A DNA stretch of 64,000 bases from Streptomyces globisporus (GCA_014649555.1 BMTG01000022.1:1-64000), one strand, 5' to 3'; shown: positions 7,612 through 16,310, counted from the stretch's first letter. Numbers and translations are program-made. The notes: a model not told the origin generated them from the sequence alone.

Positions 7612-8679
7612 TCAGGCGAGCCAGCGCGGCAGGGCGCCGGCGATGAACGCGTCCTCCTCTGCGAGCCAGGGGTAGGCGGTGTGCACGCGGTCGATCTCCT
7701 GCGCCTGTCCGGGCGAGAGACCTTCCGCGGGATCGAGGCACCAGGTGCCGGTCAACAGGCCCTGGCGGCGGAGCACTTCGTGGACGCCCGCGATGACTCC
7801 GGCGAAGGAGCCGCGTACGTCGTAGACGGCGGCGTTGGCGTCGGTGTCCCCGGCGAGCCGGGCCAGCGCCCGCTGCCGGGCCGCTTCGTCCCCGGCGTCG
7901 GCGGCGTGGACGTCGGCGAGCAGCCGGACGGCCGAGCGGGTGCAGACGGCCCAGTGGCCGAGCAACCCGCCGACGAAGCGGCGGACGGCCGGGCCTGTGG
8001 GGGTGGTCACGTGGTACGGGGTGAGGAGGTCGGCGACGATGGTGTCGTCGTTGCCCGTGTAGAGGGCGACCTCGGCTCCCCGGTCGGAGTCGGCGATGCC
8101 CTGGACCAGCTCCAGGGTGCGGTAGCGGTCGAAGGGGGCGGCCTTGACCGCGACGGTGGCCTCCTGGTCGGCGAGCGCCCGCCAGTAGGCGCGGGGCAGT
8201 TCGCGGCCGCCGACGGCTTCCTGGAGGTAGAAGCCGATGACGGGGAGGATCTCGCCGACGGCGGCGCTGCGGTCCAGGAGGTCGTCGAGCGTGGCGTGCG
8301 GGAGCCCGGCGGGCGAGACGAGGACGGCGTCGTAGCCCAGTGCGCGGGCGGTGGCAGCCTCCTCGACGGCCTGGCGGACGGGCCCGGCGACTCCGGCGAT
8401 CCGGAGGAAGGAACGGCTCGCTACGGCCGACGCGCTTTCCTCGGCGGCGAGTTCGAGGACGGGCCGGAACAGGGCGTGGTCGCGGATGGCGAACTGGGTG
8501 GTGTGCACGCCCACCGCCACTCCCCCGGCGCCCGCCTCCAGGTAGTAGCGGGTGAGCGCGCGTTGCCGCCGTTCGTCGAGGGTGCGGCCGGCGGTGAGGG
8601 CGAGGGGGTGGGCGGGGATGACGGTTCCCCGGTGGAGGAGTGCGGCGGTCGCCGGGGCCAGCGGGGCGGACGCGGACAT
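7612..8679 (-). CDS. dihydrodipicolinate synthase family aldolase
   Basis: 355 aa, a TIM-barrel class I aldolase of the DHDPS/NanA superfamily. Landmarks are an N-terminal HPLALT strand, LPVIGFYLQEAVGG and VAVKAAPFDRYRT, whose Lys is the likely Schiff-base residue. It is more divergent and longer than true DapA, so a sugar-acid or keto-acid substrate fits better than lysine synthesis. The ATG at 8679 overlaps the stop of the epimerase gene as TGATG, indicating coupling. In context it probably breaks down the modified sugar taken up by the locus; that is an inference. Confidence 0.8.
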   Translation of the reverse strand: MSASAPLAPATAALLHRGTVIPAHPLALTAGRTLDERRQRALTRYYLEAGAGGVAVGVHTTQFAIRDHALFRPVLELAAEESASAVASRSFLRIAGVAGPVRQAVEEAATARALGYDAVLVSPAGLPHATLDDLLDRSAAVGEILPVIGFYLQEAVGGRELPRAYWRALADQEATVAVKAAPFDRYRTLELVQGIADSDRGAEVALYTGNDDTIVADLLTPYHVTTPTGPAVRRFVGGLLGHWAVCTRSAVRLLADVHAADAGDEAARQRALARLAGDTDANAAVYDVRGSFAGVIAGVHEVLRRQGLLTGTWCLDPAEGLSPGQAQEIDRVHTAYPWLAEEDAFIAGALPRWLA

Positions 8680-9713
8680 CAGAACGAACCGTCCCGTCGC
8701 TCGAACTTGGTCGGCTTGTCCCAGAGTTCGCCGCCCTCGGTGATCCATCGGGCCTGGAGTTCGACGAGTTGGCCGAGGGTGCGGTCCGGGTAGCCGAAGA
8801 GGGTGTGGCACAGCGTGGCGTCGGCGAGCAGGCTGGTGGCGGGTTCCTCTCCGGTGAACTCCGGCAGAACGTCGAGGTGGTGGGCCAGCCTGGTGGCGAG
8901 GGCGCGCACTCCGGCCGTCTCGGGCCCGGTCAGGTTGAGGACGAACGGCTCGGGTGCGGCCGCGTGGCCGACCGTGCGCAGGACGACCTCGTTGGCGTAC
9001 CGCTGCCAGACGACGTTCACCGCGCCCGCGCCGAGGTCGACGGGGTTTCCGGCGAGCAGGGTGCGGGCCAGGTCGGCGAGGACGCCGTAGCGGGGCTCCA
9101 CCGCGTAGTTGAGGCGGATCAGGGCGACGGGGGTGTCCTCGGTGCGTGCGGCGTGGGTGAAGACCTGTTCCCGGCCCCGGCAGGTGACGGCGTAGTCACC
9201 GACGGGGCGGGGCTCGTCGGTCTCCCGCGAGCCGCCGGTCACCGGGGCGGTCATGCCGTAGACGTTGCCGGTGGAGAGCGCGACGACGTGGGCGCCCCGG
9301 TAGCGCCGGGCCACGAAGACGGGCAGCACCGTGTTGGTCATCCAGGCCTGTTCGGGTGCGGAGGCGGTGCCGAACTTCGCGCCGACCAGGTGGATCACGA
9401 CCGCCGCGTCCGGCAGTGCGTCCACGGCGGCGGGGTCCGACAGATCGGCGACGACCGTGCGTACGCCGAGCTTCTCCAGTCCGGCCCGGCCCCGCGCGTC
9501 CGTCCACCGGGACACCGCCAGCACCTGGACGTCCTCACGGCCCGCCGCGTCCAGTGCCCGGCGGGCCATCGAGGCGATACCCGCCCCCGTCTTGCCGCCG
9601 GCTCCCAGGACGACCACGTCGCCGGGCCAGTCGGCGGCCTCGGCCACCAGCGCCGGTCCCGGGCGGCCCAGTTCCTCTTCGAGGTCCGGGACGCCGCTCC
9701 GGATTTCCTTCAT
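8679..9713 (-). CDS. NAD-dependent epimerase/dehydratase (extended SDR)
   Basis: 344 aa. A Rossmann fold starts at VVVLGAGGKTGAGIASMARR (residues ~33-52), giving the GxGGxxG nucleotide loop; VVADLSD and VVIHLVGAKFG follow. The usual SDR YxxxK is not seen at normal spacing: the site reads DYAVTCRGRE, with Cys where Lys is expected, as far as I can align it. First gene of the minus-strand operon, whose promoter must lie in the 9714-9835 divergent region with its palindromes. A role in oxidising or epimerising the sugar is inferred from the neighbours. Confidence 0.8.
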   Translation of the reverse strand: MKEIRSGVPDLEEELGRPGPALVAEAADWPGDVVVLGAGGKTGAGIASMARRALDAAGREDVQVLAVSRWTDARGRAGLEKLGVRTVVADLSDPAAVDALPDAAVVIHLVGAKFGTASAPEQAWMTNTVLPVFVARRYRGAHVVALSTGNVYGMTAPVTGGSRETDEPRPVGDYAVTCRGREQVFTHAARTEDTPVALIRLNYAVEPRYGVLADLARTLLAGNPVDLGAGAVNVVWQRYANEVVLRTVGHAAAPEPFVLNLTGPETAGVRALATRLAHHLDVLPEFTGEEPATSLLADATLCHTLFGYPDRTLGQLVELQARWITEGGELWDKPTKFERRDGSF

Positions 9714-9728
9714 CGCATTCTCCCACCC

Positions 9729-9755
9729 AATTCATTCCCTTGAAAGGAATGAATT
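9729..9755. promoter_or_regulatory. perfect 10-bp inverted repeat, candidate operator
   Basis: AATTCATTCC (9729-9738), a 7-base spacer, then GGAATGAATT (9746-9755). It is strikingly AT-rich for this DNA and lies just upstream of the epimerase gene in the divergent control region. An 11-base copy of one arm (AAGGAATGAAT, 9744-9754) recurs in inverted form at 9858-9868 inside the regulator gene. It is probably bound by the GntR/LacI-type regulator encoded next to it. Confidence 0.65.
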
Positions 9756-9799
9756 TCCGCATTTCTTGACGCTGGGGTTACAAAAGCACCGCCAAGTGG

Positions 9800-9835
9800 T
9801 TGACGCAAGAGATTGATTGCTGCAATCTCACCGGC
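9800..9835 (+). promoter_or_regulatory. regulator promoter with overlapping palindrome
   Basis: -35 TTGACG (9800-9805), 17 bases, -10 CAATCT (9823-9828), then 7 bases to the ATG at 9836, so the mRNA is probably leaderless. The perfect repeat GATTGC-T-GCAATC (9815-9827), extendable as GAGATTG...CAATCTC (9809-9829), covers the spacer and -10. This is a plausible autoregulatory operator. Confidence 0.62.
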
Positions 9836-10969
9836 ATGAAATCGGCAGAGAAGAAGGATTCATTCCTTCGCGGGCCCAAATACCTGCAAGTCGCCGAGCG
9901 GCTGCGCAGGGAGATCACGAGCGGCTCCTGGGCGCCCGGGGCGCAACTGCCCGTCGAGCGGGAGCTGGCGGACACGCTCGCGGTCAGCATCAACACGCTG
10001 CGCCGGGCGGTCAGCGTTCTCGTCGACGAGGGCATCGTGCAACGGCGGCAGGGGGCGGGCACGTTCGTGTCGCCGTCGCCCGAGGCCGCTCCTGCGGAGG
10101 CCGGTTCACCCAAGGGCCGCCGTCTGGTGGGCGTACTCGTCCCCTCGACGACGTACTACTATCCGCGGGTCGTCGACGGTATCCAGCGGGTGCTGCGGGA
10201 CGCCGGCGTCGGAGTCGTCCTCTCCTCCTCGAAGTACGACCTCGGCATCGAGCGCGACGAGGTGCGGGCGATGCTCGACAGCGGTGTGCAGGGGCTGCTG
10301 CTCGTGCCGAATCTTCATCTGCTGGACGAGCCGCAGGACTACGTGGACGACCTGCGACGCCTCACCGTGCCGTACGTCCTCGTGGAGCGACGTCCGCCCG
10401 CCCCGGCGCCGGACGATCCCACGTCCTACGTGGCCACGGATCATCCGGGCGGGGTCTGTCTGGCCGTACGTCATCTGCGCTCGCTCGGCCATGAGCGGAT
10501 CGGTCATCTGGGGCGGCTGCGCACCGGGACGTCGGACGCCGTGGCGCGCGGGTTCGACGAGGCCGCGGCGCTGCTGGGCGCCGATGTGGTGGAGGGCGCG
10601 GTGGCCCGCGCGGACATCTGGTCGCCCGAGGGCATCGCCGCCTACGCGCGGCACTGCGCCGACGCGGGCATCACAGCGGTGTTCTGCCACGGCGACCGGG
10701 ACGCGGCGGCTCTGGTGGTGGCCGCCCGGCGGCGCGGCTTGTCGGTCCCCGAAGACCTCGCCGTCGTCGCGTACGACGACGAGGTCACCGAAGTGGGCGA
10801 CATCCCGCTGACGGCGATCTCCCCGCCCAAGGAGGAGGTCGGAGCGCTTGCCGCCCAACTGCTCTTGAGCCGGATGGACTTCGGGTCCGGCGCGGTGTCC
10901 CACCGGGTCGATGTGCAGCCGCGCCTGATCGTCCGCGCGTCCTGCGGCGCGGCGCCGGGCGACCGCTGA
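9836..10969 (+). CDS. GntR/LacI hybrid transcriptional regulator
   Basis: 377 aa. Residues ~10-78 form a GntR winged helix (QVAERLRREITSGSWAPGAQ, LPVERELADTLAVSINTLRR, GAGTFV). Residues ~95-370 form a LacI/periplasmic-binding-protein sensor (GVLVPSTTYYYPRVVDGIQR, RIGHLGRL, AVVAYDDEV). This AraR-like architecture senses a sugar and releases DNA. Start: ATG 9836 fits a leaderless transcript; the in-frame TTG at 9800 is the first base triplet of the -35 box and is rejected as a start. Divergent from the minus operon and 51 bp ahead of the plus-strand catabolic genes, it most likely controls both. Confidence 0.88.
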   Translation: MKSAEKKDSFLRGPKYLQVAERLRREITSGSWAPGAQLPVERELADTLAVSINTLRRAVSVLVDEGIVQRRQGAGTFVSPSPEAAPAEAGSPKGRRLVGVLVPSTTYYYPRVVDGIQRVLRDAGVGVVLSSSKYDLGIERDEVRAMLDSGVQGLLLVPNLHLLDEPQDYVDDLRRLTVPYVLVERRPPAPAPDDPTSYVATDHPGGVCLAVRHLRSLGHERIGHLGRLRTGTSDAVARGFDEAAALLGADVVEGAVARADIWSPEGIAAYARHCADAGITAVFCHGDRDAAALVVAARRRGLSVPEDLAVVAYDDEVTEVGDIPLTAISPPKEEVGALAAQLLLSRMDFGSGAVSHRVDVQPRLIVRASCGAAPGDR

Positions 10970-11020
10970 CCCCGCTTCTCCCTTCTTCCGACCTGTTCCT
11001 TACCTCACCTGGAGATCCCC

Positions 11021-12043
11021 ATGCCCCCCGCCCCGTCCGCCGACCGGTTCCGTATCGGCGTCCTCGGCGCGGGAGGTGTCGGCGCCGCGCATGTGCACGC
11101 GGCCGCCGGCGCCCCCGACCACGAGATCGCGGCGATCTGCGACACCAACCGTCCCGCGGCCCGGGCACTCGCCGGGTCCGCCGGCGTACCGGCCTACAGC
11201 GACCACCGGGTCATGTTCGCCGAGGCCGGTCTCGACGCGGTCGTGATCGCCGCACCGCACGCGCTGCACGCCCCGATGACCGTCGAGGCCGCGCGGGCCG
11301 GACTCCACGTCCTGGTGGAGAAGCCGATGGCCACCACCACCGAGGACTGCGCCCTGATGACGGAGGCGTGCAAGGCGGCCGGTGTGCTGCTGGCGGTCGC
11401 CCATGTCATCCACTTCGACCCGGTCGTCCGCGAGACCCGGACCCTCATCGCCTCCGGGCGGTACGGGCAGCCACTGCTCATCACGCACCGGCGCTCCTCC
11501 CACTACGAGCCCGGCTCCCGCCCGCCGTGGTTCTTCGACCGGGCGGTCGCCGGAGGGGGCATCGTCCTCAACGTCGGCACCCACGGCCTCGACCGCATCC
11601 AGCTGTTCGCCGACTCCGCCGTCCGCCGCGTCAGCGGGGTCGTGCGGGGCCGTCCCGGACTGGAGGTGGAGACCGACGCCCTGGCGCTGGTGGAGCTCGA
11701 CAACGGCATCAACGCCAGCATCGCGCTCACCAGCCGGGGCATGCCGTACTTCGACGAGACCGAGGTCGTGCTCGACGAGGCGACCCTGCGCATATCCGCG
11801 ACCGAGGGACTCTTCGTGCTCCGCGACGGGCAGGCCACGCACCTCCTCAAGGCCGACCCGGGCCACCAACCACAGGCTTTCCGTGACCAGTTGGACGGGT
11901 TCGTGGCGGCGGCACGCGGCGGCCCCGGCCACTACGTCGACGGGGCGTACGGGCGCGGTGTCGTCGCCGCCGCGCTCGCCGTGTACGACTCCGCCGAGCG
12001 GGGACAACGGGTCGACGTGGCCGCCGAGCGGGTGGCCCCGTGA
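11021..12043 (+). CDS. Gfo/Idh/MocA family oxidoreductase
   Basis: 340 aa. The N-terminal NAD(P)-binding domain has RIGVLGAGGVGAAHVHA (residues ~10-26) and the family signature HVLVEKPMATTTEDC (~94-108), whose Lys is catalytic. The C-terminal alpha/beta domain has GGGIVLNVGTHGLDRI with the conserved His. Such enzymes oxidise or reduce sugars such as myo-inositol or glucose derivatives. ATG with GGAG at good spacing. Its stop overlaps the GTG of the next gene (GTGA), so it is the first gene of a coupled catabolic operon. Confidence 0.9.
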   Translation: MPPAPSADRFRIGVLGAGGVGAAHVHAAAGAPDHEIAAICDTNRPAARALAGSAGVPAYSDHRVMFAEAGLDAVVIAAPHALHAPMTVEAARAGLHVLVEKPMATTTEDCALMTEACKAAGVLLAVAHVIHFDPVVRETRTLIASGRYGQPLLITHRRSSHYEPGSRPPWFFDRAVAGGGIVLNVGTHGLDRIQLFADSAVRRVSGVVRGRPGLEVETDALALVELDNGINASIALTSRGMPYFDETEVVLDEATLRISATEGLFVLRDGQATHLLKADPGHQPQAFRDQLDGFVAAARGGPGHYVDGAYGRGVVAAALAVYDSAERGQRVDVAAERVAP

Positions 12044-12816
12044 ACCCCCGGGCGTTCAGCACGCTGGGCTGCCCAGGTGCCGGCCTGGACGAGGTCGTCC
12101 GGCTGGCCCGTACCGGCCCCTGCACCGGCATCGAACTCCGTTGTTCCGATGACCAGTTGGTGCATCCGGAGTTGGATTCGGACGAGGCGGACCGCATCGC
12201 GGGAGCGCTGCGCCGGGCCGGTCTCGCGGTGCCGGTGCTCGCCTCGTACGTCCAGGTCGCCGCCGACGGGCCGGACGTCGTCGAGCAGTTGGCCCGGCAT
12301 ATCGCCCTCGCGGCCCGGCTCGGCGCGGGCCAGGTGCGGGTCTTCGGCGGCGGGGCCGGGCTGCCGAAGGGGCGGTGGGAGCGGGCGGTGCGTCATCTGG
12401 CCGCGGCCGCGCCTCTCGCCGCCGCGGCCGGGGTCGGCATCGCGCTGGAGACCCACGACGAGTTCCTGACGGGCGCCGAGGTGGCCGAGGTGCTGGAGGC
12501 CGTCGACTCTCCCGCAGTGGGGGCCGTGTGGGACGCGGTCAACCCGTGGCGGGCGGGCGAGAGCCCGGAGCGCACCGCCGACCTGCTGGGGCCCTGGCTC
12601 CGCCACGTACAGCTCAAGGACGTCGCTTCGCCCACCGATCTGCGGCCGGTCCTGCCCGGCCGGGGTGTACTGCCGCTCGGCGATGTGCTGGGGCAGCTCC
12701 GCCGTCTCGGTTACGACGGCTGGATCAGCCTCGAATGGGAGCGCACCTGGTACCCCGAGGCGGCTCCGCTCGCCGAGGTGCTCCCCGCCTTCCACCGGGT
12801 CCTCGACGCCGCCTGA
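12040..12816 (+). CDS. sugar phosphate isomerase/epimerase (xylose isomerase-like TIM barrel)
   Basis: 258 aa single TIM barrel of the AP-endonuclease-2/xylose-isomerase-like superfamily. Metal-ligand positions are visible: GIALETHDEF (Glu and His), VGAVWDAVNPW (Asp), HVQLKDV (His) and WISLEWERTW (Glu). This pattern fits divalent-metal sugar isomerases and epimerases. GTG start overlaps the stop of the dehydrogenase gene by four bases. With that gene it probably converts the imported sugar to a central intermediate. Exact substrate unknown. Confidence 0.87.
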   Translation: MNPRAFSTLGCPGAGLDEVVRLARTGPCTGIELRCSDDQLVHPELDSDEADRIAGALRRAGLAVPVLASYVQVAADGPDVVEQLARHIALAARLGAGQVRVFGGGAGLPKGRWERAVRHLAAAAPLAAAAGVGIALETHDEFLTGAEVAEVLEAVDSPAVGAVWDAVNPWRAGESPERTADLLGPWLRHVQLKDVASPTDLRPVLPGRGVLPLGDVLGQLRRLGYDGWISLEWERTWYPEAAPLAEVLPAFHRVLDAA

Positions 12817-12879
12817 CGGCGCCCGTATCCCCGTCTCCGTCCTCATCTCCCTTCCCACTCCCACGAAAAGGGGATCCCC

Positions 12880-12936
12880 ATGCGTTCTTCCTGTCCCATC
12901 GCCACCGTTCCCGCCCCGGGTGTCCGTCATGGCTAG
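12880..12936 (+). CDS. putative 18-aa leader peptide
   Basis: A short frame, MRSSCPIATVPAPGVRHG, begins at an ATG preceded by GAAAAGGGG and ends at a TAG (12934-12936) just past the ATG of the binding-protein gene (12929). The binding-protein start itself has no clear ribosome site, so translation of this peptide may deliver ribosomes to it. The palindrome GGGGATCCCC (12870-12879) sits between the ribosome site and the ATG. It may be chance; conservation in relatives is the test. Confidence 0.35.
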   Translation: MRSSCPIATVPAPGVRHG

Positions 12937-14248
12937 CCCGGCGCTCAGCAGACGGGGCCTGCTCTCCGCCGGGCTGTGGACCGCCCTGGCCGGCGTCACC
13001 GCCACCGCGTGCGGGGGTGGCTCCGATGCCGGGCCGAGCGGCCCCGACGGCCCGCTGACCCTGTGGTCGGCACTGCGCGGCACGGACACCCTGGTCGCGG
13101 CCTGGAACGAGCTGCACCCGGAGGAGCCCGTCGACTTCTCCCCGATGACGTCCGGGCTCGCGGGCGGCAACGCGAAGCTGTCGAACGCCGCGCGGGCCGG
13201 GAACGCGCCGGACATCGTGACGCTCGTCGACGCCGATCTGCCGTCCTTCGCCATCGACGGCGTCTGTGCGGACGTGACCGATCTCGTTACGCCCCGGCTA
13301 CGCGAACGGCTCGGTCCGCAGGCGTGGACCAACGGCGTGCTGGACGGCCGGACGTACGGCATTCCGGTCGACCTCGGCCCGATGCTGTTCGCCTACCGCG
13401 AGGACATCCTGACTCGGCACCGTATCGAACCACCCACCACCTGGGAGGAGTTCGAGGAGGCGGCCCGTCGGCTGAAGCGGGACGCGGGCGTCGATCTCGC
13501 GACCTTCCACCCCAACGCGTACAACGTGCTGGCCGGGCACACCATGCAGAGCGGCGGGCAGTGGTTCGCCATCGAGGACGACGCCTGGGTGCTGGACTTC
13601 CTCGGCGAACCGAGCCGGCGGGTCGCGGAGTTCTGGCAGGGCCTGGTCGACGAGAAGGTGTTGATGTTCGCCCCCGGCTCCAGCCAGCAGTGGCTGTCCG
13701 CGCTCGCCCGGGGCGCGGTCGCCTCGCATCTCGTGGGGCCGTGGGGGCTCGCCGCCCTCGTCCGCTCCGTGCCGGGCACCTCTGGGCGCTGGCGGGTGGC
13801 CCCGCTGCCCCGCTGGGAGGGCGGCGAGGACGTCGTGGGGACCGACGGGGTCTCCGTGCACGCCATCACCGCCGACAGCGACAAGAAGGAACGCGCGATG
13901 CGGTTCCTGGAGTGGATGACCACGGCGCCCGAGGCGATCACCGCCCGCCTCTCCGGCGGCCGCTCCAGCATCCTGCCGGCAGACGCCGGTCTGGTGGCCA
14001 ACGCCTCCCGCGAGTTCGACACGGCGTTCTACGGCGGCCAGGACGTCTACCGACTCGTGGAGCAGCAGGCCGCGTTGCTGCGCACCGGCTGGACGTGGGG
14101 TCCACGCATGCAGGCGACGGCGACCTCGCTGCACCAGGGGCTGGCCCGGCTGGAGTACGGCACGACCATCGCCGACGCGCTCCGCACCGCCCAATCCGAG
14201 ACGCTGCCCGACCTGCGCAGCCTGGGTCTTTCTGTGAGGCAAGCATGA
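12929..14248 (+). CDS. ABC transporter sugar-binding lipoprotein
   Basis: 439 aa family 1 extracellular solute-binding protein. The N-terminus has a twin-arginine-like SRRGLL, a hydrophobic stretch and a lipobox ending TATAC (Cys about residue 27), so it is exported and lipid-anchored. Body motifs VTLVDADLPSFAIDGVC, GRTYGIPVDLGPMLFAYR and WEEFEEAARRLK are typical of sugar-binding components. The start could also be the GTG three codons upstream (12920). The stop overlaps the permease ATG as ATGA. It probably captures an oligosaccharide released by the secreted lyase or chitinase-like enzymes; the ligand is not known. Confidence 0.88.
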   Translation: MASPALSRRGLLSAGLWTALAGVTATACGGGSDAGPSGPDGPLTLWSALRGTDTLVAAWNELHPEEPVDFSPMTSGLAGGNAKLSNAARAGNAPDIVTLVDADLPSFAIDGVCADVTDLVTPRLRERLGPQAWTNGVLDGRTYGIPVDLGPMLFAYREDILTRHRIEPPTTWEEFEEAARRLKRDAGVDLATFHPNAYNVLAGHTMQSGGQWFAIEDDAWVLDFLGEPSRRVAEFWQGLVDEKVLMFAPGSSQQWLSALARGAVASHLVGPWGLAALVRSVPGTSGRWRVAPLPRWEGGEDVVGTDGVSVHAITADSDKKERAMRFLEWMTTAPEAITARLSGGRSSILPADAGLVANASREFDTAFYGGQDVYRLVEQQAALLRTGWTWGPRMQATATSLHQGLARLEYGTTIADALRTAQSETLPDLRSLGLSVRQA

Positions 14249-15234
14249 GCACCGCCACCGAACGTATGAGAACCGCCACCGAAGGCATGAGCACCGACAA
14301 CGACTCCCGCCGTGCGCGCCGCCCTCAGCGGCTGGCCGTCTCCACCCTGCTCGGTCCGTTCGGGGTTCTGCTGGTCGCGGTGTTCGTCGTCCCGACCCTG
14401 TACGCCGTCTACCTGAGCTTCTTCTCGACCTCGCACAGCGGCCTGGGCTTCGGCAACGCCCGCACGGCCTTCGCCGGGCTGCGCAACTACACCGCCGTCC
14501 TGTCCGACCCGAGCTTCGTCCGGGGCGTCGGGATCACCTTGCTCTACGCGGTGGTCTTCATCCCGCTGGTCCTGGTGGGCGCTCTCGCCCTCGCGCTGCT
14601 CTTCGACTCGGGGCTGATCCGGGCCCGGCAGCTCACCCAGACGGTGCTGTTCGTACCGCACGCGGTGCCGGGCATCATCGCCACGGTCATCTGGCTGTAC
14701 CTCTACACCCCGGGGATCTCCCCCGTGCTGGACGCGCTCCAGGGCATCGACATCACGGTGAACTTCCTGGGCCTGACGATGATCGTGCCGTCGCTGGTGA
14801 ACATCGCGCTGTGGAGCGGACTCGGCTACACCGCGGTCATCTTCTTCGCCGCGCTCAAGGCCATCCCCCGCGAGCTGATCGAGGCCGCCGCGATGGACGG
14901 GGCGGGCCCGGTGCGCACCGCGCTGACCATCAAGGTTCCGCTGGTGCGCTCCACGCTCTCGACGGTCGCGATCTTCACGACGATCGGCGCACTCCAGTTG
15001 TTCACCGAGCCGATGCTGCTGGCGAAGGCCACCCCGCTGATCAGCCCGCGCTACACGCCCAACATGTACATCTTCGACGCGGCGTTCACCCGGAACAACT
15101 ACGGCCTGGCCTCCGCCGCCTCCGTCCTCCTCCTGATCGTCTGCTGTGCCCTGTCCTTCGCCGTGACCCGTGGTTCGGCCGGTTCGGCGCGACGGAAGAC
15201 ACGTGTCACCTCTTCGAGAAAGGCCCGCCCGTGA
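14245..15234 (+). CDS. ABC sugar transporter permease, MalF-type
   Basis: 329 aa inner-membrane subunit with about six helices. The binding-protein-dependent transport signature (EAA loop) reads ELIEAAAMDGAGPVRTALTI around residues 211-230 and docks the ATPase. The first 17 codons are built from a 21-base unit repeated about 2.3 times, each copy starting with ATG (14245, 14266, 14287), so three starts are possible. I keep the first because of its ATGA overlap with the binding-protein stop. No ATPase gene is present in this locus, so a shared MsiK-type ATPase elsewhere is expected. Confidence 0.9.
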   Translation: MSTATERMRTATEGMSTDNDSRRARRPQRLAVSTLLGPFGVLLVAVFVVPTLYAVYLSFFSTSHSGLGFGNARTAFAGLRNYTAVLSDPSFVRGVGITLLYAVVFIPLVLVGALALALLFDSGLIRARQLTQTVLFVPHAVPGIIATVIWLYLYTPGISPVLDALQGIDITVNFLGLTMIVPSLVNIALWSGLGYTAVIFFAALKAIPRELIEAAAMDGAGPVRTALTIKVPLVRSTLSTVAIFTTIGALQLFTEPMLLAKATPLISPRYTPNMYIFDAAFTRNNYGLASAASVLLLIVCCALSFAVTRGSAGSARRKTRVTSSRKARP

Positions 15235-16157
15235 GTACGTCGGTCCGCACCACCCCACCGGCCCCCACCGCTCCGGCCGGCTCCTCGCCCGCGACCGGGC
15301 GTCCGCCGGGCCGCCCGCGCCGGACCGGCTGGTACGGCCCGGCGGCGGCCAACCTCGTGGTCGGGGTGAGCGCCCTCTACGCGCTCCTGCCGCTGCTGTG
15401 GCTGCTCGTCGCCTCCGCGGTGGACTCCGAGGCGCTGTTCGCCTCCGACTTCTTCGACCCATCACACTTCGCGCTGTTCGACAACATCGGGGCGCTGCTC
15501 GCCCAGGACGACGGGGCGTATCTGCGCTGGTACGGCAACAGCCTGCTGTACGCGGTCGGCGGCGCGGCAGTCGGGGCGCTGATCAGCACCGCCGCCGGAT
15601 ACGTCTTCGACAAGTTCGAGTTCACCGGGAAGCGTCCGCTGTTCGCGCTGATCCTGATCTCCGTCATGGTCCCGGCGACCGTCCTCGCGCTGCCGATGTA
15701 TCTGCTCGCCTCCGACCTGGGCCTCGCCAACACGGTGTGGTCGGTCCTGATCCCGGTGCTGTTCAACCCCTTCGGCGTCTATCTGGCCCGGATGTTCTCC
15801 GCCTCCTACGTGCCGGACGAGGTGCTGGAGGCCGCACGGGTGGACGGGGCGAACGAGCTGCGGAGCTTCTTCTCGGTCGGGCTCAGGATGATCGCCCCGG
15901 GCTATGTGACGATCTTCCTGTTCCAGCTCACCGCGATCTGGAACAACTTCTTCCTGCCGCTCGTGATGCTCTCCGACGAGTCGCTGTATCCGCTCAGCCT
16001 CGGCCTGTACAGCTGGAACGCGGCCGCCCCCATCAACCCCGACTACTACCCGTTGATGGTGATCGGTTCGCTGCTGGCGCTGTTGCCGCTGGTGATCGCG
16101 TTCCTGCTGCTCCAGCGGTACTGGCGGTCGGGGCTCACGGCGGGCAGCGTGAAGTAG
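15231..16157 (+). CDS. ABC sugar transporter permease, MalG-type
   Basis: 308 aa, six predicted membrane helices, with the EAA loop VLEAARVDGANELRSFF around residues 197-213. It pairs with the preceding permease to form the channel. GTG start overlaps the previous stop (GTGA at 15231-15234). A Pro/Thr-rich cytoplasmic N-terminus of about 35 residues precedes the first helix. Last gene of the plus-strand operon. The absence of an ATP-binding subunit is normal for Streptomyces carbohydrate importers of this class. Confidence 0.9.
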   Translation: MSTSVRTTPPAPTAPAGSSPATGRPPGRPRRTGWYGPAAANLVVGVSALYALLPLLWLLVASAVDSEALFASDFFDPSHFALFDNIGALLAQDDGAYLRWYGNSLLYAVGGAAVGALISTAAGYVFDKFEFTGKRPLFALILISVMVPATVLALPMYLLASDLGLANTVWSVLIPVLFNPFGVYLARMFSASYVPDEVLEAARVDGANELRSFFSVGLRMIAPGYVTIFLFQLTAIWNNFFLPLVMLSDESLYPLSLGLYSWNAAAPINPDYYPLMVIGSLLALLPLVIAFLLLQRYWRSGLTAGSVK

Positions 16158-16310
16158 GCACGTCGCCGCTCTCTCCCCCGTACCCCTCACCCATGCGCAC
16201 CGCCCGGAAGGCCGGTCCGCGGCGGCGGGGCCAGAATCGGAGGCGCTGAGCTCCGGGATTCCCCGTGCCCCACCGCGGCGGCCGTCCTCGCGGGCGGAGA
16301 GGGCGGACCG

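Noticed and set aside
9800-9835. TTG at 9800 as start of the GntR/LacI regulator
   Set aside because: That TTG is the beginning of a TTGACG -35 box whose -10 is at 9823-9828, so it would not be transcribed.
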